Assembly: GCF_019042215.1 (NCBI RefSeq)
Contig: NZ_JAHQCS010000151.1
Span: 1 to 64,000, forward strand
Length of the DNA: 64,000 nt
Direction: 5' to 3'
DNA from: Evansella tamaricis
Lineage (GTDB): Bacteria > Bacillota > Bacilli > Bacillales > Salisediminibacteriaceae
The notes under the pieces were generated by a model. The model made no database searches. It was given only the letters and a program-made list of their open reading frames with translations, and had not been told where the DNA came from. This document shows positions 63,310 to 64,000 of this stretch, in pieces; within the stretch, counting starts at the first letter, position 1; each line of letters starts with the position of its first letter. The position numbers and the translations under genes were made by a program.

Positions 63310-63999
63310 CTAGTTATTTTCAGGTAAATACGTTAATCTAAGTAATCGGTCATCCCCACTGGAAGGTGTTCCCCTGCCATCTGTATTATTCGTAATTACA
63401 TAAAGATCTCCATCATACTGAACCACATCCCTTAGTCGCCCTTCCGTTGAGAATATCATTTCCATGGATTCTGATTCCATATCGTAACCATATAGACTTT
63501 GTCCCCTTAACCCAGCAACAACTAAATAGTCATGCCAAAATGTCATACCCGAAGGAGCCCATGTATCATTGCCAGAATGAATAAGGGGGAGTTCCATTCC
63601 CTCCTGTTCCTCATCACCTTTTATGATAGGCCAACCATAGTTTTTACCAGATACAATCTCGTTAATTTCATCATGGGCTGTGGGACCATGCTCTGAACTA
63701 AAAAGCTTTCCATTTGAATCCCAAGCTAGCCCTTGTGGATTACGGTGTCCATATGAAAAAAGATAAGAATCTTGAAAAGGGTTGTCCTCTGGTACATTTC
63801 CGTGAATATCCAAACGTAAAATACTACCGGCTAAATTATCTTTTTCCTGTGATAGCTCAGGGTCATTTGCATCCCCTGTTGTTACATATAAATATCCATC
63901 TGGTCCAATCGCTATCCTACCACCATTATGGATGCGGTCTCCTGGAATATCTTCTATCAATATATCTGTCTCTTCCCATCGTTCACCATCAAAAAGCAC
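63310..63999 (-). CDS. PQQ-type glucose/sorbosone dehydrogenase, C-terminal part
   Basis: The 3' portion of a gene that continues beyond the right end of the window; the true start lies outside. The visible 229 residues hold the beta-propeller pattern of the glucose/sorbosone dehydrogenase family: GGRIAIGPDGYLYVTTGDANDP, FSYGHRNPQGLAWDS, SSEHGPTAHDEINEI, GKNYGWP and APSGMTFW. PQQ binding is typical of this family. Substrate and export signal cannot be seen. Confidence 0.88.
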   Translation of the reverse strand: MLFDGERWEETDILIEDIPGDRIHNGGRIAIGPDGYLYVTTGDANDPELSQEKDNLAGSILRLDIHGNVPEDNPFQDSYLFSYGHRNPQGLAWDSNGKLFSSEHGPTAHDEINEIVSGKNYGWPIIKGDEEQEGMELPLIHSGNDTWAPSGMTFWHDYLVVAGLRGQSLYGYDMESESMEMIFSTEGRLRDVVQYDGDLYVITNNTDGRGTPSSGDDRLLRLTYLPENN

Positions 64000-64000
64000 T

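Overview
The window reads as chromosomal DNA of a low-GC, endospore-forming Bacillaceae bacterium. Gene content and order follow the Bacillus subtilis yt* region: murC, sftA, ytpQ, ytpP, ytoQ, ytoP, ytzB, ytnP, trmB, ytzH, ytmP, ytlQ, ytlP, ytkP, ytjP/pepV, ytzE, rsuA-like, ytgP/murJ, ytfP, leuS, yttB, ytqA, ytqB, ytpB, ytpA, ytoA, metK, pckA, ytlA-C-D, ytkD. Strong AGGAGG-type ribosome binding sites, GTG/TTG starts, a leucine T-box and an S-box also fit Firmicutes. I cannot name the species. No phage, IS transposase, CRISPR, rRNA or tRNA gene was found.

Layout. 1-330 is an array of a 52-bp tandem repeat at the window edge. 0.4-9.6 kb is a mostly minus-strand block: murC, an unknown protein, a nicotinate phosphoribosyltransferase, the DNA translocase sftA, ytpQ, ytpP, an EIIC-like membrane protein and a lipoprotein. 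9.7-21 kb holds housekeeping and metabolic genes, including a tandem pair of YtzH-like small proteins. 21-29 kb is rich in cell-envelope genes: two adjacent SEDS (RodA/FtsW) genes, a D-Ala-D-Ala-ligase-like ATP-grasp enzyme, MurJ, and a YodB-like redox regulator. 29-36 kb includes proC and a membrane-glycolipid group (GT4 glycosyltransferase, UgtP-like enzyme, YfhP-like protein, divergent PAP2 phosphatase). 37-48 kb contains ytfP, leuS with its T-box, an MFS transporter, threonine aldolase, the tRNA-modification pair ytqA-ytqB, ytpA-ytpB and ytoA. 48-52 kb contains metK under a SAM-I riboswitch and pckA with a candidate CcpN operator. 52.4-56 kb holds dispersed repeats around the ytlACD ABC transporter.

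56-64 kb is less conserved: ytkD, an fdhE-mobA-tatA operon (formate dehydrogenase maturation, Mo-cofactor, Tat export) without the dehydrogenase, a divergent polysaccharide deacetylase, a DUF2642 protein, two anchored proteins of unknown function, a truncated methyltransferase gene, a glycerophosphodiester phosphodiesterase, and the 3' part of a glucose/sorbosone dehydrogenase running off the end.

No clearly new multi-gene system is evident. The best leads are the 52-bp array, the dispersed palindromic repeat families (one hairpin is flanked by a 10-bp direct repeat), the orphan fdhE-mobA-tatA operon, the tandem SEDS pair, the ytzH duplication, and a 22-codon ORF with a near-perfect Shine-Dalgarno. 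Many computed ORFs start too far upstream; where an internal start has the better ribosome binding site, that start is used here.
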